Assembly: GCA_947650285.1 (NCBI GenBank)
Contig: CANTFL010001411.1
Span: 62,001-126,000 of the forward strand
From: Hyaloperonospora brassicae
Lineage: Eukaryota > Oomycota > Peronosporomycetes > Peronosporales > Peronosporaceae
Length of the DNA stretch: 64,000 bases
Reading direction: 5' to 3'
The position numbers were made by a program, and so were the translations under genes. Positions 39,511 through 51,929 of the stretch are shown piece by piece. The notes beneath the pieces were generated by a model. That model made no database searches, had not been told where the DNA came from, and was given only the letters and a program-made list of their open reading frames with translations. The first letter of the stretch is position 1. Each line of letters starts with the position of its first letter.

Positions 39511-41345
39511 ATGTTGTCTGAAACCAGGCGCGTCAAACGAAGCATGATTCGGGGCTATCGACAACGATTGCGACGTCTTCACCTCCGGCTACATGCATCA
39601 CTACAACATTACCAGAGTATACGTCCGCAACCGACGGAATTATCTGCTCCCATCATTGATAGCACTGTTGAAGATATGAACACTGAAGATATTGATCCTG
39701 GGCAGACACGCTCCAGGACATTTGAAGGCGTGTTTCTGAGTGTCGGCTTCAATGGCAGCGCTCGAAAAAGAAACGCTTACTTTGCCAGCACATGTACTGC
39801 CCGGCCCAAACCCCGCGTCGTTTTTTTCTCGTGTTTCCACAATTTTTCAGGACAACACGATCGTGTAGTTGGGTAGGACAGCATCTTACGGACCCAATCA
39901 ATTTCGAGAGCTCGCGAACTATATGACCGACGGCTGGGTGGGCATTATGCAACGTCATTCCGAAAAGCCTCTCCAAACAGCGGCCTTCTTGAGGGAGTCT
40001 CCACGCCCTACAGGCCTGGATGATACAGCTTTATTCGCGACCATAACGTCTGATGATGTCTCTGCTGCACTAAAGAAGATCAAGCGCGGCAAGGCACCTG
40101 GTCCGTATGATCTTGGAAACACATTCTATCGAGACTTTTCAACGTCGCTAGCACTGCCTCTAGCACCACTTTTCTCGAGGTGGTTGAAGTGTGGTGTGGT
40201 ACTGGTGTCGATTGGCGATGTCAACATCCAGTGCCTTAAAACATTGTCTGTCGCCGCATTTCCGCTGGATCATAGGCCCATATCCCTCCTTAACAGCGAC
40301 TACAAGCTGTTTACCAAGATTCTTGCCGGGAGGCTCCGTGTTCTCCTGACTACGACAATTGATAGCGCTCAAGTAGATTTTGTGCCGGGTCGTTCCATCG
40401 AAACAGCGTCAGATATCTATGCGGCTACCAAGAAAGCAGAAACGACCGGCTACATCGGACTGTTTCCTAGCGCTGTTGCTCGATTTCGCAAAGGCCAATG
40501 ACTCTCTTTAACTCCCATTTCTACTAGAAGTGATCAAGTGGATCGGGTTCTCACAGCAATTTGTTACCAAAGTTGAGGTGCTTCACAAAGACACCACGTG
40601 TAGATTTATCGTGAACGGTTTTTTGTCATCGAGGCGTGACGTGCGATGCTATATACGGCAAGGGTGCCCCATGGCACCCTTCCTTTTCATTCTCTCACTT
40701 GATAGCATATATAAGGTTATACGTGCCCGCGCTGACACTGCTGGTATAGTACTTCGCGTAGGTGATCGTTCGGAGACAATTGCTGTATCAGGCTACGCGG
40801 ATGACACGGCGGTGTACTTGCGAGCTAAATACTATATTCCACAGGTGCTCGAGCGATTGGATATGTTGGCAAGAGTGTCAGGCCTCGCCATCAACCGATC
40901 CAAATCCATCGTACCGGTGCTGGGTAACTACGACCCTGCAAGAACAGTTCATTCGCACGGCCTTGCTTTGCTCGGCCTCAATGATCTATGCAGGTATCTC
41001 GGTATCCAGGGAAGGCAAGGTAATGTGACAGACTCAAACCGGGACTGCTACTTGCGTTTTATTTGGTCCCGTCTCGCTTTATCTCGTGAGAAGACCCATA
41101 CCGTGGAGCAGCGTGCTTGCCTTGTCCTAGAAATCGCTATACCCAAGATCCTCTACATCGCACGCCATTGCTGGCCCTCGATCATCTATACGCTGCAAGG
41201 GTTTCTGAAGGATTTGTATGCGGACAGCACAATGGCCGGCGGTCGCGACCGTGGGTTAGCGAGGAGCACGGCGCACTGCCGATTAGAGATGGAGTTGTGT
41301 CCATACCGTGTGTGCGTACAGAGCTTATTTCGCTTGCTGCCATGA
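39511..41345 (+). pseudogene. LINE reverse transcriptase
   Basis: Fingers and palm signatures: VSAALKKIKRGKAPGPYDLG, FPLDHRPISLLNSDYKLFTK, ILAGRLRVLL, DFVPGRSIETASDIY, IRQGCPMAPFLFIL and the catalytic SGYADDTAVYLRA with intact Tyr-Ala-Asp-Asp. The frame is interrupted at about 40500 (TGA) and between other blocks. The thumb region (RAKYYIPQVLERL) follows. Confidence 0.88.
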
Positions 41346-42967
41346 CTGTTGGAAAGTGGGCCACGAGGGCTTCGTCCCGAGACCTTCTTGCTGGCGACAT
41401 ATTATGGAGGGATGAAGCCACTCACCCACAGTACATTACCCCTCGGTGGGGTACTGATGCAAAGAAACACTTATATGATACTTTATGGGAGACAGGTGCC
41501 AACGCTATGGTCATCACTGCTGCGGAAGATGATGGGGCCAAGATGTAACGATACTGCAGAAACGGGCGGAGCGATTCGTGGCCAAATCTCTTGTCGTATA
41601 CAATGTTGACGGAAGCGTAACAGTCCACGACTCGTCTGCAATGGATGACACAACTCATACTGAGATTAATATGGACGCTTCCGTCCATGGTCGTTCAGAC
41701 GCAACCTGGCTACAGCACGCATCCATGAAGAAGCTGCCGTGGATTTGAGACCGTCGAGGTCAATGCTACAAGCTTGATGGCGCCAGTTTTTCCCATAACA
41801 AACAGACGCTGGGAGAAACTCTCACTTGGAATTGGCTTGAATATGTAGAGGTACGGTTTACTCCCACTGACAATGTTTCTCCGATGCATATGGGAAAAAG
41901 AAGGCATTTTGGACGGTTCTGCCTCGCGCTGGTGTTTTCATCCTTAGCTTGCATACCGTCCCTGGTACGTTCACTACTTTTTGGCAAAGGTTCAAATAAA
42001 CCATCATTTTACTTTAAACAGCGGTGGCACAGAGATCTCGCATGAGGACGCTGGTCAAATACGGGGTATGGCTCATATTTCATCTATGGTGGATTGTGAT
42101 ATGGTGGCGACGCGAAACTGCGGCTTTCCAGCTCGCTTTGAGGAGCATCCTGATTTTACACGCATCGTACAACCATGGGCTGGCAAATAGCGGTTTAGAT
42201 CCTGCCGCAGGACCCTAAAGACGGTTATTGCACGCCGAAATACTAGGGAAGGCGAAATCCAGCGTGACCTACGTATGACTTCCACAGAACATTGTGTTGT
42301 TTCACGAGGCTCTAATATAATTGAATGGAAAGACTTACGCACTATTCGTGCTACCTTCTCGCAGCTCACGAGTACATTGTACCGTCTAAAGAGAAACAGT
42401 TTCCCTCTCTGGAATTGAGCTTCCGGGATTCGCTCGTGCCCCAACCCCAGCTGTTCTTCTACTCTTTCTGCCCCAGCCAGTCATGTATTTTGGACATGCC
42501 CGCGGCGCAACGTCACTGGCAATATATGTGTTCCTTGTAAGGGCACATCGGTGGTTTTGAGGATTACCTTGACATCCAAGTCTGGGTGTTTGCTTTTGCT
42601 TTGCCAGCCTGCCCACGCAAAGCTTGGGAAGCGGCTACGGCATCGCTTGCGACAAGCGAAGTGACACATAAGGCACTTGAGAGTCTTTTGCGGCAACAAA
42701 TGAGCTTTGGCGCTTTATGGTTGCGACGACAGCCCACACAATATGGACTGAACGGCTTCTTCGGATGACAGACTCGACCTTGCCGATAGAAGTGCACCAG
42801 TACCTAGCCCAGACTGGATTACGGCGCGCCCTAGCGCTTTCTCGCGGTTGACGTATCCCCTGGGTATTCGGGTTGGTGGGTGGGATCAGACTCTCGTGAG
42901 ATCGGCGCTGGCGGATACTCCGCTTCACCACATTGCACCAGCGCCTCTGCGGGCTCAACCTGACGAT

Positions 42968-43460
42968 ATGGATTCAGATTTTCTGCACTTACTCTTCTTT
43001 GCCGGAGCATCTCGCGGAAATCCGGGACCTGGCGGAGCCAGATCGACTATAATCAAATTATACGTCATCACTCATGCGGCAGCAAATATCTGAGTTAACA
43101 GCGAGTCGTATATGACGGACACCGCTGCAGCCTACAAAGGTCTCGTTCAAGGTCTTCAACAAGCACGAAGTAGAAATTTCGTGCCACTTCACATCGTTGA
43201 GGACAACAATAAGGTTTTGACGCAGCTTTGGATGCGCCGGCCTCCACTTAAGTCCTATCTTTCAATGCTGTATCATTAGGCTCGGTGTATCGCCGAAGAT
43301 ATTGCAGTCGTCAGCTGTGTTCACCACTCTTGCGAGTGTAATCGCATGGCTACTACAGCAGCCAACGTTACCCCGACATAGGGTCCTTTACAGATGTTCT
43401 CGGTGTACAATCCAGTCTGCTTGTCCGCTCGCTACAGACTAGCTTGAATCTCGACCTTTA
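42968..43460 (+). pseudogene. RNase H domain of the LINE
   Basis: FFAGASRGNPGPGGA (the first catalytic Asp of DGASRGNPGP is Ala here) is followed after a frame change by TAAAYKGLVQGLQQARSRN and VPLHIVEDNNKVLTQLW (Glu and Asp sites). A degraded end containing ECNRMATTAANV comes last. This arrangement resembles the archaeal-type RNase H reported in L1-like elements of plants and oomycetes. It lies at the far C-terminus of ORF2. Confidence 0.75.
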
Positions 43461-43627
43461 TCAATGGAGCGGGATGTCACACTATGCGGACTGCAACGTG
43501 GGTCGCGGTTTATCTACTCCCGCATCCGTCCCTGTTGGGTCCAAGCGTCACTAGTGTCAGCTCTCACCTGCTTCCAGGGGCATCCCACGGGTTTCGTCGT
43601 TTTGCTTTTATCACGCGACGTAGAATA

Positions 43628-43644
43628 CAGTCGTCCCTCCATAT
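43628..43644 (+). repeat. Left terminal inverted repeat of the pogo-type element
   Basis: CAGTCGTCCCTCCATAT, preceded by the TA target. Exact reverse complement at 51930-51946. Confidence 0.9.
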
Positions 43645-43859
43645 GAGAGCCTCTATAGAGGGTTAAATTCCTGTTTAAGGACCTTCGTGTCCCGCATTAA
43701 GCTGCGTCACTTGGTTTTTGTATGCTGACTCTATAGAAGAGACTCAAGAAATAGGGCACGAAAACAACGCGCACCAACCGCCATTTTCCCTCTATATTGG
43801 ACATGCCACAGTCTCGCATTGCCTACCACTTTGCACATTTGCTTCCTTCCACCTTAAAT

Positions 43860-45418
43860 ATGTCATCAAAGCAATCGATTATGACGATGGAGAAAAAGCG
43901 TCAGGTGCAGGTGCACATCATACGCACACCAGGCATAAAACTATCCCAAAGACAAGACTGGGTCAGGAAGAATCTCGGCCATGGGATATCCACAACGACA
44001 GCAGAACGGATTCGCCAGGCACCAGCCAACACGTTCATTGCCACGGTCAGGAAGCGCTTTCGAAAGGTGCTGTTTCCAGCGTTTGAGGCTGCGGCCTTCG
44101 CATTCCATCGTCTCAATAACGGCAAAGCTATTCTCACAGACGATCTACTACTAGAAGAAGGTTCCTCAATCCGATCCGCTCAAGGGAAAGAGAGAACGAC
44201 CTGCGGCTTTCGAATGGGTGGCTGCACAAATTTAAGACTCGACACGGCATCCAGCATCATATGTTTCACGGCGAGGCAGACTCAGTTTATCGCGCTCAAC
44301 TTGCAGTGAATCGAATGGAGCTTAAAGAGCTGATTGGAAAATATTCACCACAAGATGTATTCAATTTTGACGAATCAGCTTTCTTCTATCGCGTACCCCC
44401 ACACAAGACAATGGAAAAGGTCAAGCGCAACGGAAAGAAGTCAGAGAAGGATCATATCACAGTCGCAATGTACTGCAACATGACCGGGACCAAGAAGAAG
44501 GATTTCGCTGTCATTGGCAAGTCGAAGCAACCACGAGCATTTCGCAAAGCCAACACCAAGCAAATGAAGTTTTTGTACTTAAACAACCAGACTGCGGGGC
44601 AAAACAGGTCAACGTTTGCTGGGTGGATCCGGCATTTTGATGCCAAGGTGCACGGGGCTACGAGTGCTTCTCCTGCTGGACAACTCGTCGTGTCACTATG
44701 GCGCCGCCAAATGCTACAATGTCAAGCTGGAATATCTGCCGCCAAATGTGACAGCACACTTGCAACCGCTCGACGCAGGTAATTTTGAATGAATTTTCTC
44801 TTGACCAGCAATCTCGCACGTGTTTTTTTTCTCTAATAGGAATTATATGGGTATTTAAGGCGCGGTATCGAAATAAATTTGTTCGATGGCTCCCGGATGC
44901 AATCCACACCAGAATCGACCAAAAGTTGGAGGCTGTGCGCTTCGCTATATCGAGCTGGGAAAAGGTACCCGAGAAAGTGATTCGCAACTGCTGGAGCAAG
45001 TGTGCCATTGTAGGGGCGGTAACGATGACCGATTCTCCCAATTACGCGACTACAACGAACGCATCGATGTACATATTGAGAAGGAGCTGACCAAGTTCAT
45101 GGAAGGTTTGACTTGCAGCGTCAGTGTCGTCGATTACATCGGTGCGGATGACGACAAGCCGATCGAGTGCGAGCCAGACGTGATGGAGCATGAGACTATT
45201 GAGAACGAAATGATGGTGACAGTGCCGATGAGGTGACGATTGGGCCATCCGAGGCTTTAGACTGTTGTCTCCGTCTGTCATCATTTCTTTCGCTACAGCA
45301 TGACAGTGACGAATTGAGGAAGAAGCTGGCAAGTATCGCCGAGCACGTTAGGCAGCAGTGCTCGATGCGAAAGACTCAGTGTACCATGGATGAATTTCTT
45401 ATATTGGGTTCATATTGA
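43860..45418 (+). pseudogene. Tigger/pogo-type transposase (CENP-B-like), frameshifted, one intron
   Basis: DDE-family transposase that would cut and paste the element. The N-terminal helix-turn-helix and CENP-B-type DNA-binding region follows the ATG at 43860 (RVSR-like helix TTTAERIRQAPANTFIATVR). The catalytic domain has FNFDESAFFYRVPPHKTM (first Asp), KDHITVAMYCNMTG and LLLLDNSSCHYGAA (second Asp, in another frame). YLPPNVTAHLQPLDAG with the third-acid region follows. A 61-bp GT-AG intron (44779-44839) joins LDAG to IIWVFKARYRNKF. Frame changes at about 44150-44190, 44655 and 45020 break it. The C-terminus ends with a CTMDEFLI-type tail. Confidence 0.85.
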
Positions 45419-45713
45419 CCCGCCATACCATGAAATCTCCGACCTCCGACACGCTCCGACCGGGACAAAGCCAGTACGAAATTGTGTAATAGTGTGCAAT
45501 TATGTGTGCATTTTTGTGCTAGCAATGATAAGTGGACAGGGGGCTTAAAATATGATTGATTGAGGCAAATTGATTCCCCTTGTGTGCGTGTTTGAAAGTT
45601 GAATATTACGTGCTGATCTGTTTCACTACATCGTGAGTTGTGCCAGTGTTATAATCTACCACGACACGTGGACTGTGGACGAGTTGTAAATGATGAGACT
45701 TCAATGTATATGC

Positions 45714-46053
45714 ACGTGCACCCGTGTCCATGTGTATTCGTACGCGCGTTATTGACTGCGCATCGATCATTATGTTGTATTCAATGACAGGTAAGCAGCT
45801 ACATGGTGGACTACATGCCGCCCGTGTGATACCCGGATGACCTGTTTCCCGTGAGTAAATGGTGCACAACGCGTTTTCTGCGTACGTGCACCCGTGTCCA
45901 CGTGTATTTATACGCTCATTATTGACTGCGCATTGATCGTTATGTTGTATTCAATGACAGGTAAGCAGCTACATGGTGGACTACATGCCGCCCGTGTGCT
46001 ACCCGGATGACATGTTTCCCGTGCGTAAATGGTGTACATCGTGATACGATATT
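45714..46053 (+). repeat. Two tandem 170-bp direct repeats (unit 1)
   Basis: Copies at 45714-45883 and 45884-46053 share long identical blocks such as TATGTTGTATTCAATGACAG and differ at about one base in ten. The same pair recurs at 48938-49277. On the minus strand they lie after the recombinase stop, so they may be the 3' end or a binding-site region. Confidence 0.8.
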
Positions 46054-46353
46054 GTCATGTCCAAGAACATTTTGAGCGAGCTGATCTCGACGATAAAGGG
46101 TAAAATAGATTGTTGTACTATGCTGTATATACGCTGTATCATGAAAGTAAGGACGAGCTGAATTGTCTCGCCGATCTTGATAATATGTACTTGTTGTATT
46201 TCTCCTTCTTTAGTGCGGAATCACTCAGCATGTATACAATGGCGTAAAGACCAACATCTATGGGTACTGCGGGTTGATAATATATCCGATGATGTTTGTA
46301 GTATGCGCAGGTGCTGGATCTACAATGCGCTCGGCTGCTTGAAGTTGTCTGTA

Positions 46354-48507
46354 TCATTGGATGTGTTTGCTTAGATGACCAGCTTTGTGTAGCTTGCGCA
46401 TGGACTTGAGGACGTTTTGTGCTCCGCGGGCCTTGATGTTGTGCTCGCCAAGAAACGAAAGTAACTGCATATCAGCGACATTGCCTAATATAAGCACATC
46501 GTCTCGATACTGCGGAGATTTCTCGTCAAGCACGAAGCCAACAGCAAGAAACAGTTTCATGAATGCAGCGACAAGTTTGGCGGTGGATTTCGTGTGCTTG
46601 CTCGAGCTATCAAACGAATCCCAGAGGAGGGGTTCCTGGATATACCAGAAGAACCAGACGTCCTTCAGGTTTGTTGACGAGCTCGTTAGGCGACGTTTGG
46701 CTGGTGGTTCTTTGCCTTTACCCTCACTTCTTTCAGGTGTAGATTTTGGTTGTGCTTTGTTATAGGCCTCAGCTTCAATCATCGAGACGCGAGATTCGAG
46801 CTTTTGGTTGACCTTGATTAACTGTTCAATCAATGAAGCTTGACGAAGATATATTGGATGCGTTGTGATGTCGATCGTGCTGTCTGAAGCATTGATGGGA
46901 TTCGGTGGCACATTTGTCTTCGTGTAGCAGGTCAGATGTGAAGACCAAGCTAGAAGTTCGCTGACGGAGTAACCTTACTGGATTACACACGCTTCAAACC
47001 GTGTGACTACAAGTCCGTCTTTCTTTAGCTGCTTCAACGATGGATAATGAATCAGCAGGTAAGTGATAAGCGTTTCAATCACTCTTTCGCTCACGTTGTA
47101 TTGTGTAGTCTTGAGCCCTTGAGATGCATTGAAGAGCGCTGTCGCAACAGTTTATATTTTTGTCTGCGTACCGGAGTCGAAGACATCAAGTGATAGGATA
47201 AATACGTCGGTATCGAGGTGTCGCCCACTCAAGACACGGGCAACCTTATGGTCTTCGGAAGCCGTATTAAAGACGTACGCGAAGGCCTTATTCGTCGCTG
47301 TCATATTCCAGGCGCCTCGGTCGAAGATCCACTGTACACACAATCCAGCCCCATTCGCATGCTGCGCCCCTCCGCGCCGAAAAGAGTAAGATGTCAAGCG
47401 CTCGGATACGCCAGTTTTTACAGCGACCCGATCAAGAATACGGTTGACGTAGCTGTGTACACCAGTAGCGTTATCTGTGCTGTTTTCCTTCTTAGCAGCG
47501 GTGGATAATATATCCTGCGAAGACACCACAGCCTCTGGATGATCGAGCAAATGGATGAGCGGAGTTGCTGGAGCTAATATGGACTGTGAGATAGCCATCT
47601 GCTCAGGAAGTTGACTCAGCACGGATATAGCTGGCGATGAGTGGGTCACGAGGGCGAGAGCTATGGCAAGCAGAGGATATGTGGTGAAGTCTTCGTCAAG
47701 GAAAATTGAAAGACCTTGCTCTTCAGAAGTTTTAGTTCGGATAAATCAAACGAAGAATATGTCGCCCGAGCCGATAGACAGGCTTGCCTTCCGCAGCATT
47801 GTAAGGTCCAATGCACGCCCAAAGAGGTACCAAAGCAAACACAACAGCGCCGCATCTTGGTAGCCAGCACTAGTAACTGCAGTTGAATACAAGTATGCCA
47901 TCATTTTCTTGAGAGCAGACTTTGTGCATGCTGGGGCCTTGTTTACAAACGACCCTGACTCACGCTTCATGCAATGGCGTTCGAGTGTCTGTCCTTTCTT
48001 GAGCAAATTCTTTTCAACCACTGCTCGATGCTGTGGGAACTGCTCCAGCAGCCAATTCTTGGCTTGTCGAAAGTAATGCATGACCGAGTGTCGAGCTAAG
48101 AGCTGTCCCTTTCGGCTTTCCTCGAACGCGAGATACATGCCAAACTTGTCCATCACAGCTCCTAGTGCGAGATGTGCCCTCTCGCGCTGCATGCACTGTT
48201 GCAGGTACTCCCAAGTAACCTCCTCCTGCTCGAGGAGCTCTAAAAATGAGTGCGCTGCGTTCTCACGGGCATGCTTTGTGTTGGCAGGTGCTAGGTCGGT
48301 CAGACTCATCCTCAGTGGAGATGTTAAAGCTTGGATGTTGTTTGTATAATATGCGGTTGAGTTACCTTTTGTCGGAGATGTCGGAGCTTGAGTGTTATTT
48401 ATAAAATATGCGAATGACTTGGTGTTTGTATAGTGATAATCATAACAGCACTGTTCTCTCCGACCTGATACGTTGGAGAGGTAGCTGAGAGAGCTGTAGT
48501 TGTCCAT
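46354..48507 (-). pseudogene. Crypton tyrosine recombinase, unit 1, three in-frame stops
   Basis: One continuous 717-codon frame broken only by TGA 47746-47748, TAA 47152-47154 and TAA 46975-46977. The N-terminal region carries the core-binding part (EEVTWEYLQQCMQRERAHL). The catalytic part shows an Arg in LFGRALDLTMLRKASL, an HxxR-like segment TSYSFRRGGAQHANG (the usual His appears as Tyr), QWIFDRGAWNMTATNKAF and the presumed nucleophile in AFAYVFNT. The C-terminal domain (after 46911) has FWYIQEPLLWDSFD and FMKLFLAVGF. Each stop, and the His-to-Tyr change, could arise by C-to-T on the coding strand. Confidence 0.78.
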
Positions 48508-48937
48508 CTGCTCTCTGATTAGTTATAAATATTGCCTTTGTGCAATTTGACTCCCCAAAAAAGAGTTTTATATCACTAGGCTCACACTATTGGTCAATAC
48601 ATTCAATATGTTATTGAAGTGAGGTCGGAGATTTAATGTTATTTATCCATACCATGAAATATCCGACCTCCGACACGCTCCGACCGGGACAAAGCCAGTA
48701 CGAAATTGTGTAATAGTGTGCAATTATGTGTGCATTTTTGTGCTAGCAATGATAAGTGGACAGGGGGCTTAAAATATGATTGATTGAGGCAAATTGATTC
48801 CCCTTGTGTGCGTGTTTGAAAGTTGAATATTACGTGCTGATCTGTTTCACTACATCGTGAATTGTGCCAACGTGTCAATTTACCACGACACGTGGACTGT
48901 GGACGAGTTGTAAATGATGAGACTTCAATGTATATGC

Positions 48938-49277
48938 ACGTGCAACCGTGTCCATGTGTATTCGTACGCGCGTTATTGACTGCGCATCGATCATTATGTT
49001 GTATTCAATGACAGGTAAGCAGCTACATGGTGGACTACATGCCGCCCGTGTGATACCCGGATGACCTGTTTCCCGTGAGTAAATGGTGCACAACGCGTTT
49101 TCTGCGTACGTGCACCCGTGTCCACGTGTATTTATACGCTCATTATTGACTGCGCATTGATCGTTATGTTGTATTCAATGACAGGTAAGCAGCTACATGG
49201 TGGACTACATGCCGCCCGTGTGCTACCCGGATGACATGTTTCCCGTGCGTAAATGGTGTACATCGTGATACGATATT
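48938..49277 (+). repeat. Two tandem 170-bp direct repeats (unit 2)
   Basis: Counterpart of 45714-46053 at +3,224 bp. Confidence 0.8.
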
Positions 49278-49577
49278 GTCATGTCCAAGAACATTTTGAG
49301 CGAGCTGATCTCGATGATAAAGGGTAAAATAGATTGTTGTACTATGCTGTATATACGCTGTATCATGAGAGTAAGGACGAGCTGAATTGTCTCGCCGATC
49401 TTGATAATATGTACTTGTTGTATTTCTCCTTCTTTAGTGCGGAATCACTCAGCATGTATACAATGGCGTGAAGACCAACATCTATGGGTACTGCGGGTTG
49501 ATAATATATCCGATGATGTTTGTAGTATGCGCAGGTGCTGGATCTACAATGCGCTCGGCTGCTTGAAGTTGTCTGTA

Positions 49578-51731
49578 TCATTGGATGTGTTTGCTTAGAT
49601 GACCAGCTTTGTGTAGCTTGCGCATGGACTTGAGGACGTTTTGTGCTCCGCGGGCCTTGATGTTGTGCTCGCCAAGAAACGAAAGTAACTGCATATCAGC
49701 GACATTGCCTAATATAAGCACATCGTCTCGATACTGCGGAGACTTCTCGTCAAGCACGAAGCCAACAGCAAGAAACAGTTTCATGAATGCAGCGACAAGT
49801 TTGGCGGTGGATTTCGTGTGCTTGCTCGAGCTATCAAACGAATCCCAGAGGAGGGGTTCCTGGATATACCAGAAGAACCAGACGTCCTTCAGGTTTGTTG
49901 ACGAGCTCGTTAGGCGACGTTTGGCTGGTGGTTCTTTGCCTTTACCCTCACTTCTTTCAGGTGTAGATTTTGGTTGTGCTTTGTTATAGGCCTCAGCTTC
50001 AATCATCGAGACGCGAGATTCGAGCTTTTGGTTGACCTTGATTAACTGTTCAATCAATGAAGCTTGACGAAGATATATTGGATGCGTTGTGATGTCGATC
50101 GTGCTGTCTGAAGCATTGATGGGATTCGGTGGCACATTTGTCTTCGTGTAGCAGGTCAGATGTGAAGACCAAGCTAGAAGTTCGCTGACGGAGTAACCTT
50201 ACTGGATTACACACGCTTCCAAACGTGTGACTACAAGTCCGTCTTTCTTTAGCTGCTTCAACGATGGATAATGAATCAACAGGTAAGTGATAAGCGTTTC
50301 AATCACTCTTTCGCTCACGTTGTATTGTGTAGTCTTGAGCCCTTGAGATGCATTGAAGAGCGCTGTCGCAACAGTTTATATTTTTGTCTGCGTACCGGAG
50401 TCGAAGACACCAAGTGATAGGATAAATACGTCGGTATCGAGGTGTCGCCCACTCAAGACACGGGCAACCTTATGGTCTTCGGAAGCCGTATTAAAGACGT
50501 ACGCGAAGGCCTTATTCGTCGCTGTCATATTCCAGGCGCCTCGGTCGAAGATCCACTGTACACACAATCCAGCCCCATTCGCATGCTGCGCCCCTCCGCG
50601 CCGAAAAGAGTAAGATGTCAAGCGCTCGGATACGCCAGTTTTTACAGCGACCCGATCAAGAATACGGTTGACGTAGCTGTGTACACCAGTAGCGTTATCT
50701 GTGCTGTTTTCCTTCTTAGCAGCGGTGGATAATATATCCTGCGAAGACACCACAGCCTCTGGATGATCGAGCAAATGGATGAGCGGAGTTGCTGGAGCTA
50801 ATATGGACTGTGAGATAGCCATCTGCTCAGGAAGTTGACTCAGCACGGATATAGCTGGCGATGAGTGGGTCACGAGGGCGAGAGCTATGGCAAGCAGAGG
50901 ATATGTGGTGAAGTCTTCGTCAAGGAAAATTGAAAGACCTTGCTCTTCAGAAGTTTTAGTTCGGATAAATCAAACGAAGAATATGTCGCCCGAGCCGATA
51001 GACAGGCTTGCCTTCCGCAGCATTGTAAGGTCCAATGCACGCCCAAAGAGGTACCAAAGCAAACACAACAGCGCCGCATCTTGGTAGCCAGCACTAGTAA
51101 CTGCAGTTGAATACAAGTATGCCATCATTTTCTTGAGAGCAGACTTTGTGCATGCTGGGGCCTTGTTTACAAACGACCCTGACTCACGCTTCATGCAATG
51201 GCGTTCGAGTGTCTGTCCTTTCTTGAGCAAATTCTTTTCAACCACTGCTCGATGCTGTGGGAACTGCTCCAGCAGCCAATTCTTGGCTTGTCGAAAGTAA
51301 TGCATGACCGAGTGTCGAGCTAAGAGCTGTCCCTTTCGGCTTTCCTCGAACGCGAGATACATGCCAAACTTGTCCATCACAGCTCCTAGTGCGAGATGTG
51401 CCCTCTCGCGCTGCATGCACTGTTGCAGGTACTCCCAAGTAACCTCCTCCTGCTCGAGGAGCTCTAAAAATGAGTGCGCTGCGTTCTCACGGGCATGCTT
51501 TGTGTTGGCAGGTGCTAGGTCGGTCAGACTCATCCTCAGTGGAGATGTTAAAGCTTGGATGTTGTTTGTATAATATGCGGTTGAGTTACCTTTTGTCGGA
51601 GATGTCGGAGCTTGAGTGTTATTTATAAAATATGCGAATGACTTGGTGTTTGTATAGTGATAATCATAACAGCACTGTTCTCTCCGACCTGATACGTCGG
51701 AGAGGTAGCTGAGAGAGCTGTAGTTGTCCAT
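49578..51731 (-). pseudogene. Crypton tyrosine recombinase, unit 2, same three stops
   Basis: Same frame and the same stop positions as unit 1 (50970-50972 TGA, 50376-50378 TAA, 50199-50201 TAA). The catalytic region is identical, including Tyr where the HxxR His is expected. The few amino-acid differences from unit 1 include N-to-D near residue 12 and D-to-G near the second stop. Confidence 0.78.
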
Positions 51732-51929
51732 CTGCTCTCTGATTAGTTATAAATATTGCCTTTGTGCAATTTGACTCCCCAAAAAAGAGTTTTATATCAC
51801 TAGGCTCACACTATTGGTCAATACATTCAATATGTTATTGAAGTGAGGTCGGAGATTTAATGTTACTTATCCATATAAGAGCGATTTATATAAGGAACGA
51901 GGCAAAGACGCCACACAGTTTGGTCCGCT

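Larger units (their letters stand above)
35536..43500 (+). mobile_element. Degenerate L1-like LINE with RNase H domain
   Basis: A non-LTR retrotransposon with ORF1 (35536-37780), AP-type endonuclease (about 38480-39390), reverse transcriptase (about 39870-41345) and a C-terminal RNase H (about 42968-43460), all plus strand and all interrupted. Its 3' part is cut off by, or lies next to, the pogo element at 43628. No poly-A tail or target duplication is evident. Confidence 0.85.
45424..48647 (-). mobile_element. Crypton-type tyrosine recombinase element, unit 1 of a tandem pair
   Basis: First 3,224-bp unit, repeated nearly identically at 48648-51871. It contains the recombinase frame 48507-46354 (minus), a duplicated 170-bp segment, and a 14-bp inverted repeat near its ends (45433-45446 AAATCTCCGACCTC, 48621-48634 its complement). 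It is inserted just after the transposase stop of the pogo element. Confidence 0.8.
48648..51871 (-). mobile_element. Crypton-type element, unit 2 of the tandem pair
   Basis: Repeats unit 1 at a constant offset of 3,224 bp with very few differences (for example 48862-48886 against 45638-45662, and 50218-50224 against 46994-47000). The junction reads CCATACC as at the left edge. Both units share the same disabling mutations, so duplication followed inactivation or occurred by replication or unequal exchange. Confidence 0.82.
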
